Source: an uncultured Kiloniellales bacterium (GTDB lineage Bacteria; Pseudomonadota; Alphaproteobacteria; Kiloniellales; JAKSDN01). Taken from it: DNA of 8,405 nt. Within the stretch, counting starts at the first letter, position 1; each line of letters begins with the position of its first letter. A program made the position numbers and the translations under genes. Below the pieces are notes generated by a model. That model did not search any database, had not been told where the DNA came from, and saw nothing but the letters and a program-made list of their open reading frames with translations. Below, one piece after another: positions 1 to 6,159 of the stretch. The stretch is from NCBI GenBank assembly GCA_937974415.1, contig CALJXB010000321.1, forward strand, positions 1 to 8,405. The letters run 5' to 3'.

Positions 1-980
1 AGCGCCAGCTCGTGCTCGAGGGTCGCCTTGACGCCTGCCGGCAGGCCGCCGGGATAGCGCTCGCCCGCGCCGCGCCAGGTGAGACGGGCGAGCTCCTGTT
101 GCGGCGTGCGGCCCTCCTCGGTGACCTCGTCGGGGTACTCGTAGCTGAGCTCGTCGAGAGAGAAGCGGCAGCGTTCGGCGATCTCCAAAGTGCGGGCGAG
201 CGCCTCCGGGTGGCCGCGGAACAGGTGCGCCATGGCCTGGGGCGACTTCAGGTGGCACTCGGCGTTGGCGGCGAGGCGGAACCCGGCCTCGTCGATGGTA
301 CAGCCCTCGCGAATGCAGGTGACCACGTCGAGCAGCACCTTGCGCTGGGGCCCGTGCATGCGGACGTCGTTGGTCGCCACCAGGGGGGCGCCGCTTTCCT
401 CGGCGAGCGCGGCTAGCGCCGACAGGCGGCGCGCGTCGTCGCCCCGATAGAGCTGCTGGGCCGCCAGGTAGCAGGCGCCGGGACAGGCCGCCACGAGGCG
501 CGCGAGCTGAGACCGGAAAGCCGCATCGGGATAGGACGTCTGCGGATGATCGACCCGCAAAGGCTCGGGCGGCAGGACGACGAAGACCTGGCCGGCGCCG
601 TGGTCCAGCAGCTCCACGAAGGAAAAGTCGCAGGCCCCCTTCTCGACCCGGCGCTTGCCGAGGGTGAGCAGGCGGCAGAGCCGGCCGTAGGCGGCCCGGT
701 CGCAGGGGAAACACAAGACCTCCGGCCCGTCGCGGGGTATCAGGCGGGCGCCGACCACGAGGCGCAGGCCCGCCTCCTTGGCGGCCACGTGGGCGCGCAC
801 CGCGCCGGCCAGGGAGTTGCGGTCGGCAATCCCGAGGGCGGCCAGGCCCAGCGCCTTGGCGGCGATCACCAGCTCGTCCGGGTGCGAGGCGCCGCGCAGG
901 AAGCTGTAGTTGCTGATCACCTGCAGCTCGGCATAGGCGGAGGATGGGGCGGGGGGCGGCGTGTCGGCAGGACCGGTCAT
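1..980 (-). CDS. dnaE2: Error-prone DNA polymerase III alpha subunit DnaE2 (ImuC), N-terminal part
   Basis: C-family replicative-type polymerase that extends past DNA lesions as the catalytic member of the ImuA-ImuB-DnaE2 mutasome. Only the first 326 codons are in the window; the family is usually about 1,000-1,100 residues, so most of the polymerase domain lies beyond position 1. After a short Pro/Ala-rich leader, the PHP domain opens at residues 16-34 (YAELQVISNYSFLRGASHP), a hallmark of DnaE2. ATNDVRMHGPQRKVLLDVVTCIREG further on is also typical. Compared with the HLRVHSDYS motif of E. coli DnaE, the PHP metal-ligand histidines are replaced by Glu18 and Ile22, so PHP metal catalysis is unlikely. 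The ATG at 978-980 lies 7 nt after the imuB stop and has only a weak Shine-Dalgarno, which suggests translational coupling. It is third in the LexA-controlled cassette. Identification is firm. Confidence 0.95.
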   Translation of the reverse strand, partial: MTGPADTPPPAPSSAYAELQVISNYSFLRGASHPDELVIAAKALGLAALGIADRNSLAGAVRAHVAAKEAGLRLVVGARLIPRDGPEVLCFPCDRAAYGRLCRLLTLGKRRVEKGACDFSFVELLDHGAGQVFVVLPPEPLRVDHPQTSYPDAAFRSQLARLVAACPGACYLAAQQLYRGDDARRLSALAALAEESGAPLVATNDVRMHGPQRKVLLDVVTCIREGCTIDEAGFRLAANAECHLKSPQAMAHLFRGHPEALARTLEIAERCRFSLDELSYEYPDEVTEEGRTPQQELARLTWRGAGERYPGGLPAGVKATLEHELA

Positions 981-987
981 GAGAGGC

Positions 988-2637
988 TCACGCGAAGAGG
1001 CCGTGCAGAAACCAGTCGCCGGCCCCATCGCAGACTTGGCGGAACAGCCAGTAGCGCCGGCCGTCCTCGTCCTCGACCCGGAAGTAGTCGCGGGTTTCCG
1101 GCTCGGGAACCATGCCGGACTTTGCCGGCGTGTCGGCATCGCCCCACCACTCGCCGACCAGCCGCTCCGGCCCCTCGGCTCGGACCACCCGGTGCTGCAA
1201 CCGCCGCCAGCGGAAGCGCTCGGGCGGATGATCGGGCAACAGGGCCAGGGCCTCGACCGGCTGGGGCGGATCGAAGAGGCGCAGCGGCCGGGGCTGGCCG
1301 CGCCGCCAGGATGGCCGGCAAGACTGCGGCGCCCCGAAAGCCTCGAGAGCCTCGAGCGCCCGGCCGGCCGCCGCCGCCCGTTCCGGCAGGTGGCTCGCGC
1401 AGGGGACCAACCCATAGACGGCCCCCGCGCCGAGGCGGCTCGTCAGGCGGTCGATCAGATCTGATATTTTACTTTCGCTATCGCCGCTAACATACTCACT
1501 TAAAATATTCTTCTGACAGAGATCGAGCGGCTCTACAGAGGCCGCACGGAGCGTCATGGCCTCGATGCCGAAGCCGGGGTCGAGGCGCTCCAGCCGGTCC
1601 CGGAAGAGAGAGGCCAGATGGTCCGGGTCGCGGCGCGGGCGGCTGGTGCCGAGGCTGAGGCCTTGCCGGCCGCCGTCCACCCGCAGGGCCGTGAGCACCA
1701 GGCGCCGCGCGCCCAGCCCCGCGGCCTCCAGGCGCTCGCAAAGATTCGCGCTCAGGCTTGCGAGCGCCCGCGCGAGATCCTCCGGCGTGGCGATGGGCTC
1801 GGCGAAGCTGCGGCGCACCTCGGGCGGCGGCGGCGGCGCGCCGGGCGCCAGCGGCTCGGCCTCGGTGCCGAGGGCCTGGCCCAGACGGCGGGCCAACAGC
1901 GGGCCGAAGCGGGGGGCCAAGACCGCCGGCGGCAGCTCGAGCAGGTCGCCGATGCGCCGCAGCCCGAGGCGGGCCAACAGCTCGCAAGTCTCCGCCGGCA
2001 GACGCAGGGCCGCTGGCGGCAAAGGCGCCAGGGCGGCGCGCAAGCCGCCCGGCGGCACCAGGCGCCCGGCACCATCTCCGGCGGTCGGATCGCCGCCTGG
2101 ACTCGCGGCAGGACCGAAGCGAGCCAGCGCCCAGGCGCCGCCGAGGGTCTCCGCCAGGGCCGCGCGGGCGGCGAAACCGCGGCCCCCCAGCCAGGCTTCC
2201 AGGTCGGCAAGCAAGGCCCGCTCGCCGCCGAAGAGGTGGGCGCAGCCGGTGACGTCGAGCCGCAGGCCGGCCGCCCCGCCGAGCTCGAGGCCGTCGGACG
2301 CGGTCCAGGGACTGTAGCCCTCGCACCAGACGGCGAGGCGGGCCAGGGCCGCGGCGTCGCCTTGGGGGTCGTGGGGCGCCGTCTCGAGATCGGGCGCCAG
2401 GGCGTGGGCGCCGGCCAGTGGCATGCCGGGCGCCAGGCCCGCCAGGGCCGCGGCCTCGTCGACGGCGGCCAGCACCCTGCGCGCGCCGTCCCGCGCGACA
2501 AGGGCCAGAGGCCGAGCGGGGGCCAGCGGCCGCTGCGAACCGGCGGCTGGGTTAGCCGGCCCGCCGGCGCGCCGCCGTTTCCTGTGCCACCGGTCGGTCG
2601 CGAACCGGGGCAGCCAGAGCGAAATCACCCGTCGCAT
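988..2637 (-). CDS. imuB: ImuB, Y-family polymerase-like mutasome scaffold
   Basis: 549-residue Y-family homologue that is thought to lack polymerase activity and to link ImuA and DnaE2 to the sliding clamp. The N-terminus MRRVISLWLPRFATDRW aligns with the first Y-family motif, but the metal-binding Asp is absent. At residues 122-136 the LRLDVTGCAHLF stretch matches the LDVT motif, with the preceding Asp-Glu pair replaced by Ala-Gly. A candidate clamp-binding peptide is Q375-KNIL; QGLSLG a little earlier is an alternative. The C-terminal domain is classic ImuB (RPLRLFDPPQPVEA, PDHPPERFRWRR, TRDYFRVEDEDGRRYWLFR, ending FLHGLFA). I chose the ATG at 2635-2637 because conservation begins there and a GGAG lies 7 nt upstream; a longer in-frame start at 2823 adds unconserved sequence lying over imuA. 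It overlaps imuA by 86 bp. Codons 376-392 are strikingly AT-rich. Confidence 0.95.
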   Translation of the reverse strand: MRRVISLWLPRFATDRWHRKRRRAGGPANPAAGSQRPLAPARPLALVARDGARRVLAAVDEAAALAGLAPGMPLAGAHALAPDLETAPHDPQGDAAALARLAVWCEGYSPWTASDGLELGGAAGLRLDVTGCAHLFGGERALLADLEAWLGGRGFAARAALAETLGGAWALARFGPAASPGGDPTAGDGAGRLVPPGGLRAALAPLPPAALRLPAETCELLARLGLRRIGDLLELPPAVLAPRFGPLLARRLGQALGTEAEPLAPGAPPPPPEVRRSFAEPIATPEDLARALASLSANLCERLEAAGLGARRLVLTALRVDGGRQGLSLGTSRPRRDPDHLASLFRDRLERLDPGFGIEAMTLRAASVEPLDLCQKNILSEYVSGDSESKISDLIDRLTSRLGAGAVYGLVPCASHLPERAAAAGRALEALEAFGAPQSCRPSWRRGQPRPLRLFDPPQPVEALALLPDHPPERFRWRRLQHRVVRAEGPERLVGEWWGDADTPAKSGMVPEPETRDYFRVEDEDGRRYWLFRQVCDGAGDWFLHGLFA

Positions 2638-3475
2638 CGTCCCACTCCACCGTGAAGCTTCCAGGCGCCGCCCCCCGGCAGCGCAGCAAGTCGAGCCGCC
2701 AGCGCGGCCGGCCTGGCAATTCCGTTTCCGCAGAGGGGCCCACCGAAGGCCCCATCGAAGGCAGGGCCCCGACCCGCCAGCGGGTGAGCGCCACAGCCGT
2801 CGCCGAGGCGGTCGTTCCGACACCCCCGGCGAAGAGCCGCCGGCACAGCACGAAGCAGGGCCGCCCGGCGGCTTCGGCCGCGAGCTGCAGGCGCCGCAGG
2901 GCGGTGTCGCCCGGCTCGCCGACCTCGCCCACCACCGCGCTCAGTACGACACCACCATGCTGGGCGACCGGCGCGCGCAGGCCCTCCTCCAGGGCCCACA
3001 GCACCTCGGCGTCGCGGCGGGCGCGCACCAGGATCAGCCGGCCGGGAGAAAACCCGCCGGCCCCTTCGGTCGGCGCGGAATCGACATCCGGCCCCATCAG
3101 GCCAGCCACGCCGGGGCCGTAGAGATCGGGTCGTCGGGCCGCCCAGAGTATGGGTCCGGTCTCGGCCAAGCGCCCCAGCAGGGCCAGGCAGAAGCTGGCG
3201 ACCACGGCGTCGTCCCACTCCTCGCGCAGGCCGGCGATCTCGTGCAGGCCCGCCAGCCTGAGGCCGCCGTCCGGCAGATGGCTGTCGATCGCCGGCACGC
3301 CGAGCGGCATGATTCCCGGAGGCACGGTCCCCGGGGCCACGGGATCGGACCAGGCGGGGTCGTGCGGAGCCTGGCCCCGCTCCCAGCCTCGTTCAAGAGC
3401 GCGGATGCGCGCGCGCAGTTCCGTGAGGGTGGCCTTGGGGCGCGTCGTCCCGCGCCCGCTTTGCGCTGTCGGCAC
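2552..3475 (-). CDS. imuA: ImuA, RecA-like SOS mutasome accessory protein
   Basis: 307-residue ImuA, a small RecA/SulA-type protein encoded upstream of imuB and needed for damage-induced mutagenesis with DnaE2. Family marks are the N-terminal helix LTELRARIRALERGW (about residues 17-31), then IMPLGVPAIDSHLPDGGLRLAGLHEIAG (about 55-82), the core strand GPILWAARRPDLYGPGVAGLMG, and LILVRARRDAEVLWALEEGLRA. No intact Walker A motif is evident. The start is GTG at 3473-3475, supported by AAGGGAG 9 nt upstream; no conserved sequence precedes it. It is the first gene of the cassette, with its promoter and LexA box about 64-100 nt upstream. Its last 86 bp overlap the imuB start and contain the imuB ribosome-binding site, so imuB translation is probably coupled to it. 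Confidence 0.93.
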   Translation of the reverse strand: MPTAQSGRGTTRPKATLTELRARIRALERGWERGQAPHDPAWSDPVAPGTVPPGIMPLGVPAIDSHLPDGGLRLAGLHEIAGLREEWDDAVVASFCLALLGRLAETGPILWAARRPDLYGPGVAGLMGPDVDSAPTEGAGGFSPGRLILVRARRDAEVLWALEEGLRAPVAQHGGVVLSAVVGEVGEPGDTALRRLQLAAEAAGRPCFVLCRRLFAGGVGTTASATAVALTRWRVGALPSMGPSVGPSAETELPGRPRWRLDLLRCRGAAPGSFTVEWDDATGDFALAAPVRDRPVAQETAARRRAG

Positions 3476-3484
3476 GTCTCTGAT

Positions 3485-3491
3485 CTCCCTT
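3485..3491 (-). promoter_or_regulatory. Ribosome-binding site of imuA
   Basis: The minus strand reads AAGGGAG, 9 nt before a GTG codon at 3473-3475. This is the only good Shine-Dalgarno near the 5' end of the conserved imuA frame and decides for the GTG start. Confidence 0.6.
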
Positions 3492-3538
3492 GCAAACCGG
3501 GCGGTCCATCTCGGACGCGGTCTATCGTTTTCTTTATT

Positions 3539-3553
3539 GTTCGTGTTTTGTTC
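3539..3553 (+). promoter_or_regulatory. LexA operator (alphaproteobacterial SOS box)
   Basis: The sequence is an exact GTTC-N7-GTTC direct repeat: GTTC at 3539-3542, seven bases, GTTC at 3550-3553. This is the known LexA recognition pattern in alphaproteobacteria. The right half overlaps the predicted -10 element of the imuA promoter, so LexA bound here would block RNA polymerase. Its position 63 bp upstream of imuA, a standard SOS-regulon target, makes chance occurrence unlikely. Confidence 0.88.
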
Positions 3554-3578
3554 TACAATGAAAATAACGATCCGTCAA
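3550..3578 (-). promoter_or_regulatory. Sigma70-like promoter of imuA-imuB-dnaE2
   Basis: On the minus strand, TTGACG (3578 to 3573) and TAGAAC (3555 to 3550) are separated by exactly 17 nt, matching five of six consensus -35 bases and four of six -10 bases. The spacer is AT-rich against a GC-rich background. Transcription would begin near 3543, giving a leader of about 68 nt before the imuA GTG. The -10 shares bases with the LexA box. Confidence 0.7.
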
Positions 3579-3627
3579 GCCGGCCCCCGCCTATCCCACT
3601 CACCAATTAGGGGGCGCGACCGAACAA

Positions 3628-4407
3628 TCACTCGCCTTTGAAGACCGGCTTTTCCTTGGCGAGAAAGGCGCGCACGCCTTCCCGGTAGTCGGCGCTGTCG
3701 CAGACCTCGAAGGCCGCCGCCAAGTCCGCCTCGGTGAGCGGCCGGGGGTCTACCGCCCGGCGCGCGAGGCGCTTGTGGCCGCGGGCAGCAAGCGGCGCGC
3801 CGCGGGCGATGCGCCCCGCCATGGCCTCGGCCTCGGCCGCCAGTTCGGCGTCGGCCACCACCCGGTTTACCAAACCTATATCCTTTGCATCTCCAGCAGT
3901 TACAACTCGTCCCTCTAGTAAAATCTCAAGAGCGACAGAGCGACCGACCAGCTCCACCAGGGCCCGCATGGCAGGCATCGGCAGGCAGTGTCCGATGCGG
4001 TTGATGGGGATGCCGAAGCGCGCGCCCTCGCCGCAGACCCTGAGATCGCAGTTGAGCGCCAGCTCCAGCCCGCCTCCGACGCAGGCGCCGCGGATCATCG
4101 CCAGGCTCGGCCAGGGACAGTCGGCCACCGCCTCCATGGCCGCGTCGAGCCGCCGGGCATAGGCGCGGGCCTGGGCGGCATCGGCGCGCACGGTCTCGAA
4201 CTCGGCGATGTCGGCGCCGGCCCCGAAGGGCGCCTCGCCGGCCCCGCGCAGCACGACGCAGCGCAGGCCCGCGTCGCCGTTGACCTCAGCCATGACCTCC
4301 TCGAGCGCGTCCCACATGGCCAGGTTGAAGGCATTCATGCGCTCGCCGCGATTGAGCGCGACGGTGGCGATATCGCCGTCGCGCGACAGCAGGACCAGAT
4401 CGGTCAT
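3628..4407 (-). CDS. Enoyl-CoA hydratase/isomerase (crotonase) family protein
   Basis: 259-residue single-domain crotonase, the usual length for the family, expected to act on an acyl-CoA thioester in the cytoplasm. The first oxyanion-hole segment is FGAGADIAEF (61-70) and the second is RGACVGGGLELALNCDL (106-122). Glu115 aligns with catalytic Glu144 of rat mitochondrial enoyl-CoA hydratase. The second catalytic Glu (Glu164) is not conserved: the segment reads RFGIPINRIG, with Ile135 at that place. The reaction is therefore uncertain: hydratase, isomerase or another crotonase chemistry. The ATG at 4405-4407 has a strong AGGAGG 9 nt upstream. It lies 37 nt downstream of the patatin gene on the same strand, so co-transcription is likely; both suggest lipid or fatty-acid turnover. 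Codons 157-181 have markedly lower GC than the rest. Confidence 0.88.
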   Translation of the reverse strand: MTDLVLLSRDGDIATVALNRGERMNAFNLAMWDALEEVMAEVNGDAGLRCVVLRGAGEAPFGAGADIAEFETVRADAAQARAYARRLDAAMEAVADCPWPSLAMIRGACVGGGLELALNCDLRVCGEGARFGIPINRIGHCLPMPAMRALVELVGRSVALEILLEGRVVTAGDAKDIGLVNRVVADAELAAEAEAMAGRIARGAPLAARGHKRLARRAVDPRPLTEADLAAAFEVCDSADYREGVRAFLAKEKPVFKGE

Positions 4408-4416
4408 GGCCGCGGG

Positions 4417-4423
4417 CCTCCTT
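4417..4423 (-). promoter_or_regulatory. Ribosome-binding site of the crotonase gene
   Basis: The minus strand reads AAGGAGG, 9 nt before the ATG at 4405-4407. It is the strongest Shine-Dalgarno in the window and lies in the 37-nt gap after the patatin stop codon, consistent with independent initiation within an operon. Confidence 0.65.
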
Positions 4424-4444
4424 CTCGCTCGTTCGGGAGCCGCT

Positions 4445-5494
4445 TTAGCTCAGTTCGGCGTATTCCACCAGGTGCTGCGACAGGGTGCGCAGGCGGCTGC
4501 GGTTGCGCAGCAGCATGTCCTCGCCCAACAGCTTGAGGACCCGGAGATTGGTGCCGCTGGCGTCGTCCATGTCGTCGTTGCCGGTGTCGAGGCGCACCTG
4601 AAAGCGGTAGTAGCGTCGCAGGCCGTGGGAGCCGCGGGGCAAAAGCTGCTCGAGCTGATAATCCACCGCCGACGCCGAGGAATCGCACATGATCGAGAAA
4701 ATCGGCTCGGCCCAGCGGGCCGCCCCCCAGTCCTTCGCGTCGTCGTAGGGCAGACGCCGGGTGAGCTGGCCGGTCCCCAGGGAGACCACGAGGAAGTCCT
4801 TGGCATCGGGGTAAAGCTGGCGCGCTTCCACATAGGCGCAAAGGCCTGGGTTGTAGGCCACCACCGCACCATCGACGAGGGCGTAATAGTCGTCGCCGTC
4901 GGCCGGGATGTGGGCCGGCTCGAAGTAGGTCGGCGCGGCGGTGCCGGCACGCACCACCTGGGCCATGGCGAAGTCGTAGCTCTCGTTTTCGAGGGCGCGC
5001 CAGGACTTGAAGAAGTAGGGGATGCGGCGCTCGATCTCGTAGCTGGGCACCAGCACGTCGACCAGAGAATCCTTCAGCCGGGCGCCGCCGAACAGCTCGC
5101 TCAGCATGTTCTCCAGGCCGGCCGCCGGATACTTGCCGTCGGCCAGGTTGCCGACGGCACGGATCTGATGCCACACCGAGCGGGAGAACACCTTGGGGCC
5201 GAACACCTCGTAGAGCTTCATCACTTGGCGCGCAGTGAAGCGCGGCCGGCCGTCGTCGCCCGGCACCGTCAGGCCCAGCGCGACCAGGCTCCCCGTCGAG
5301 GTGCCGGCGATGAGATCGAACATGTCGGCGATCGGCTTGTCGGTCCGCCGCTCCAGTTCGGCCAGCACCATGGTGGCCAGGATGCCGCGGATACCGCCGC
5401 CATCGATGCACAGCACGCGCACCGGTCGGCTCGCCTTGCGCCCGAGAAAGCGCGGCAGGCGGCTGGTGCGTTGATCGGCGACATCGTTCGGCAC
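4445..5494 (-). CDS. Patatin-like phospholipase / acyl hydrolase
   Basis: 349-residue patatin-fold lipid acyl hydrolase. The glycine-rich oxyanion loop DGGGIRG is at 31-37, the nucleophile elbow GTSTGS at 64-69 (Ser66), and the catalytic aspartate in VDGAV at Asp208, so the Ser-Asp dyad is intact. The layout and length resemble the COG3621 group (CotR-like and CapV-like patatins). No cyclic-nucleotide synthase or other CBASS gene is next to it, so a defence role is not supported here. No signal peptide or membrane segment is visible, so it is probably cytoplasmic or peripherally membrane-associated. The start is GTG at 5492-5494 with GGAG 5 nt upstream; conservation begins near residue 24. 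It is probably first in an operon with the downstream crotonase and could release fatty acids, but its substrate is unknown. Confidence 0.9.
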   Translation of the reverse strand: MPNDVADQRTSRLPRFLGRKASRPVRVLCIDGGGIRGILATMVLAELERRTDKPIADMFDLIAGTSTGSLVALGLTVPGDDGRPRFTARQVMKLYEVFGPKVFSRSVWHQIRAVGNLADGKYPAAGLENMLSELFGGARLKDSLVDVLVPSYEIERRIPYFFKSWRALENESYDFAMAQVVRAGTAAPTYFEPAHIPADGDDYYALVDGAVVAYNPGLCAYVEARQLYPDAKDFLVVSLGTGQLTRRLPYDDAKDWGAARWAEPIFSIMCDSSASAVDYQLEQLLPRGSHGLRRYYRFQVRLDTGNDDMDDASGTNLRVLKLLGEDMLLRNRSRLRTLSQHLVEYAELS

Positions 5495-5601
5495 GGCGGC
5501 TCCAAACTGAGTGCGGACGCCAGAGCAGGGCTCGACGTCCCATGGCCGGCGAGTCAGAACGACGAGGGAAAGGACCTGGCCGTCTGCTCACACGGCCCAC
5601 C

Positions 5602-5631
5602 CGGAAAACCATACAAGCCACTGGTTTCCCG
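5602..5631. repeat. 10-bp inverted repeat, possible operator
   Basis: Arms CGGAAAACCA (5602-5611) and TGGTTTCCCG (5622-5631) pair over 10 bp with one mismatch (A5605/C5628), separated by 10 nt. It sits immediately downstream of the candidate -10 for the patatin-crotonase unit and so covers the expected transcription start. That position suits a repressor site. The same sequence could form an RNA hairpin in the leader, but neither strand has a following U-run that would make it a terminator. Confidence 0.45.
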
Positions 5632-5634
5632 TAT

Positions 5635-5665
5635 ATTAAACATATGGTCATCGAAAGAAAATCAA
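5635..5665 (-). promoter_or_regulatory. Candidate promoter of patatin-crotonase unit
   Basis: On the minus strand TTGATT (5665 to 5660) is followed after 19 nt by TTTAAT (5640 to 5635), which matches five of six consensus -10 bases. The spacer is longer than ideal; TATGTT at a 15-nt spacing is an alternative. The stretch is conspicuously AT-rich. It would give a leader of about 130 nt before the GTG at 5494. The evidence is sequence resemblance only. Confidence 0.35.
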
Positions 5666-5741
5666 AGGACTCCTCACCACCCCTTGAAGTCGCCGCGAGC
5701 TTCGCAGAATCACGGCCCGACGGGCCCGGCCCGGCCGCAGG

Positions 5742-6107
5742 TCACGCCTGCTGCACCACGGCGATCAGCAACTCCTCGTCACCGACAACCCGGGTCGTAT
5801 GACCATCGCCCGTGATGTCCTGAAGATGGAGGATATCGCCGCCGGCGAAGCGCCGCGTGTCGCCGTCGCCGACGGTCAGCTCCGCCTCGCCGGACAGTAC
5901 GCAGACGTACTGGTAAGCCGGCGCCGGGTGCCATTCCGTAGACCAGCCCGGCGGGAAACGTACGAACAAGAGCTGACTCGCCTCCTGCGGCTCCGAGGCC
6001 ATGAGCGCCGGCACCGTGAGCGACAGCACCTTGGGGGCGAACCGCAGCTCCATTTCCTTAAAATGGGACTGTCCGTCCTCGTCCGAGTAGATCCGGAAAT
6101 ACCGCAT
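5742..6107 (-). CDS. Small single-domain cupin protein
   Basis: 121-residue cupin of unknown substrate. The N-terminal part MRYFRIYSDEDGQSHF leads into a jelly-roll core with WHPAPAYQYVCVLSGEAEL (59-77) as cupin motif 1 and FAGGDILHLQDITGDGHTTR (87-106) as motif 2. The canonical His-x-His-(x)3-4-Glu ligand set is incomplete: His60 and His103 remain, the second His position is Ala62 and the Glu position appears to be Gln66. Metal binding may be weak, altered or lost. This pattern recurs in a family of small cupins ending in a D-x-TG-x-GH-x-TRVVG segment, as here. The ATG at 6105-6107 has GGGGGAG 8 nt upstream. It lies 52 nt after thiE on the same strand and may be co-transcribed, but a thiamine-related role is not shown. 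Confidence 0.8.
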   Translation of the reverse strand: MRYFRIYSDEDGQSHFKEMELRFAPKVLSLTVPALMASEPQEASQLLFVRFPPGWSTEWHPAPAYQYVCVLSGEAELTVGDGDTRRFAGGDILHLQDITGDGHTTRVVGDEELLIAVVQQA

Positions 6108-6159
6108 CCCCTGCGCTCCCCCTGCCCGCCCGCGGGTCAGCCCACCGCGTGGCGCCCGA

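Larger units (their letters stand above)
5495..5741. other. Intergenic region upstream of the patatin gene
   Basis: A 247-bp gap between the patatin start and the cupin stop. It contains an AT-rich patch (about 5630-5665) with promoter-like sequence for the patatin gene and an inverted repeat at 5602-5631. It also has a short GC hairpin (GGCCC at 5714-5718, GGGCC at 5722-5726) just after the cupin stop. That hairpin lacks a U-tract, so it is at best a weak terminator. No convincing small gene was found. Confidence 0.6.

Noticed and set aside
546..1490. Plus-strand open frame opposite dnaE2 and imuB
   Set aside because: It is low-complexity Arg/Gly/Pro-rich translation antisense to conserved repair genes, with no supporting ribosome-binding site.
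1459..1521. In-frame mobile palindromic element (Rickettsia-type) inside imuB
   Set aside because: The residue spacing between flanking conserved motifs looks normal, so there is no sign of an insertion, and the patch does not form one long hairpin.
3583..3615. Rho-independent terminator between the crotonase and imuA
   Set aside because: GCCCCC and GGGGGC can pair, but the loop is about 21 nt and there is no U-tract.
4445..5494. CBASS effector (CapV-type) reading of the patatin
   Set aside because: The fold and length fit that broad group, but no cyclic-nucleotide synthase or accessory CBASS gene is present; the neighbours are a crotonase and a cupin.
4208..5815. Long plus-strand open frame of 535 codons opposite the patatin and crotonase genes
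   Set aside because: It is antisense to two clearly conserved genes, has no recognisable domain, and is the kind of long shadow frame common in high-GC DNA.
6131..6149. Hairpin between thiE and the cupin gene
   Set aside because: A CGCG/GGG stem with a bulge can be drawn, but it is short, has no U-run and overlaps generic GC-rich sequence.
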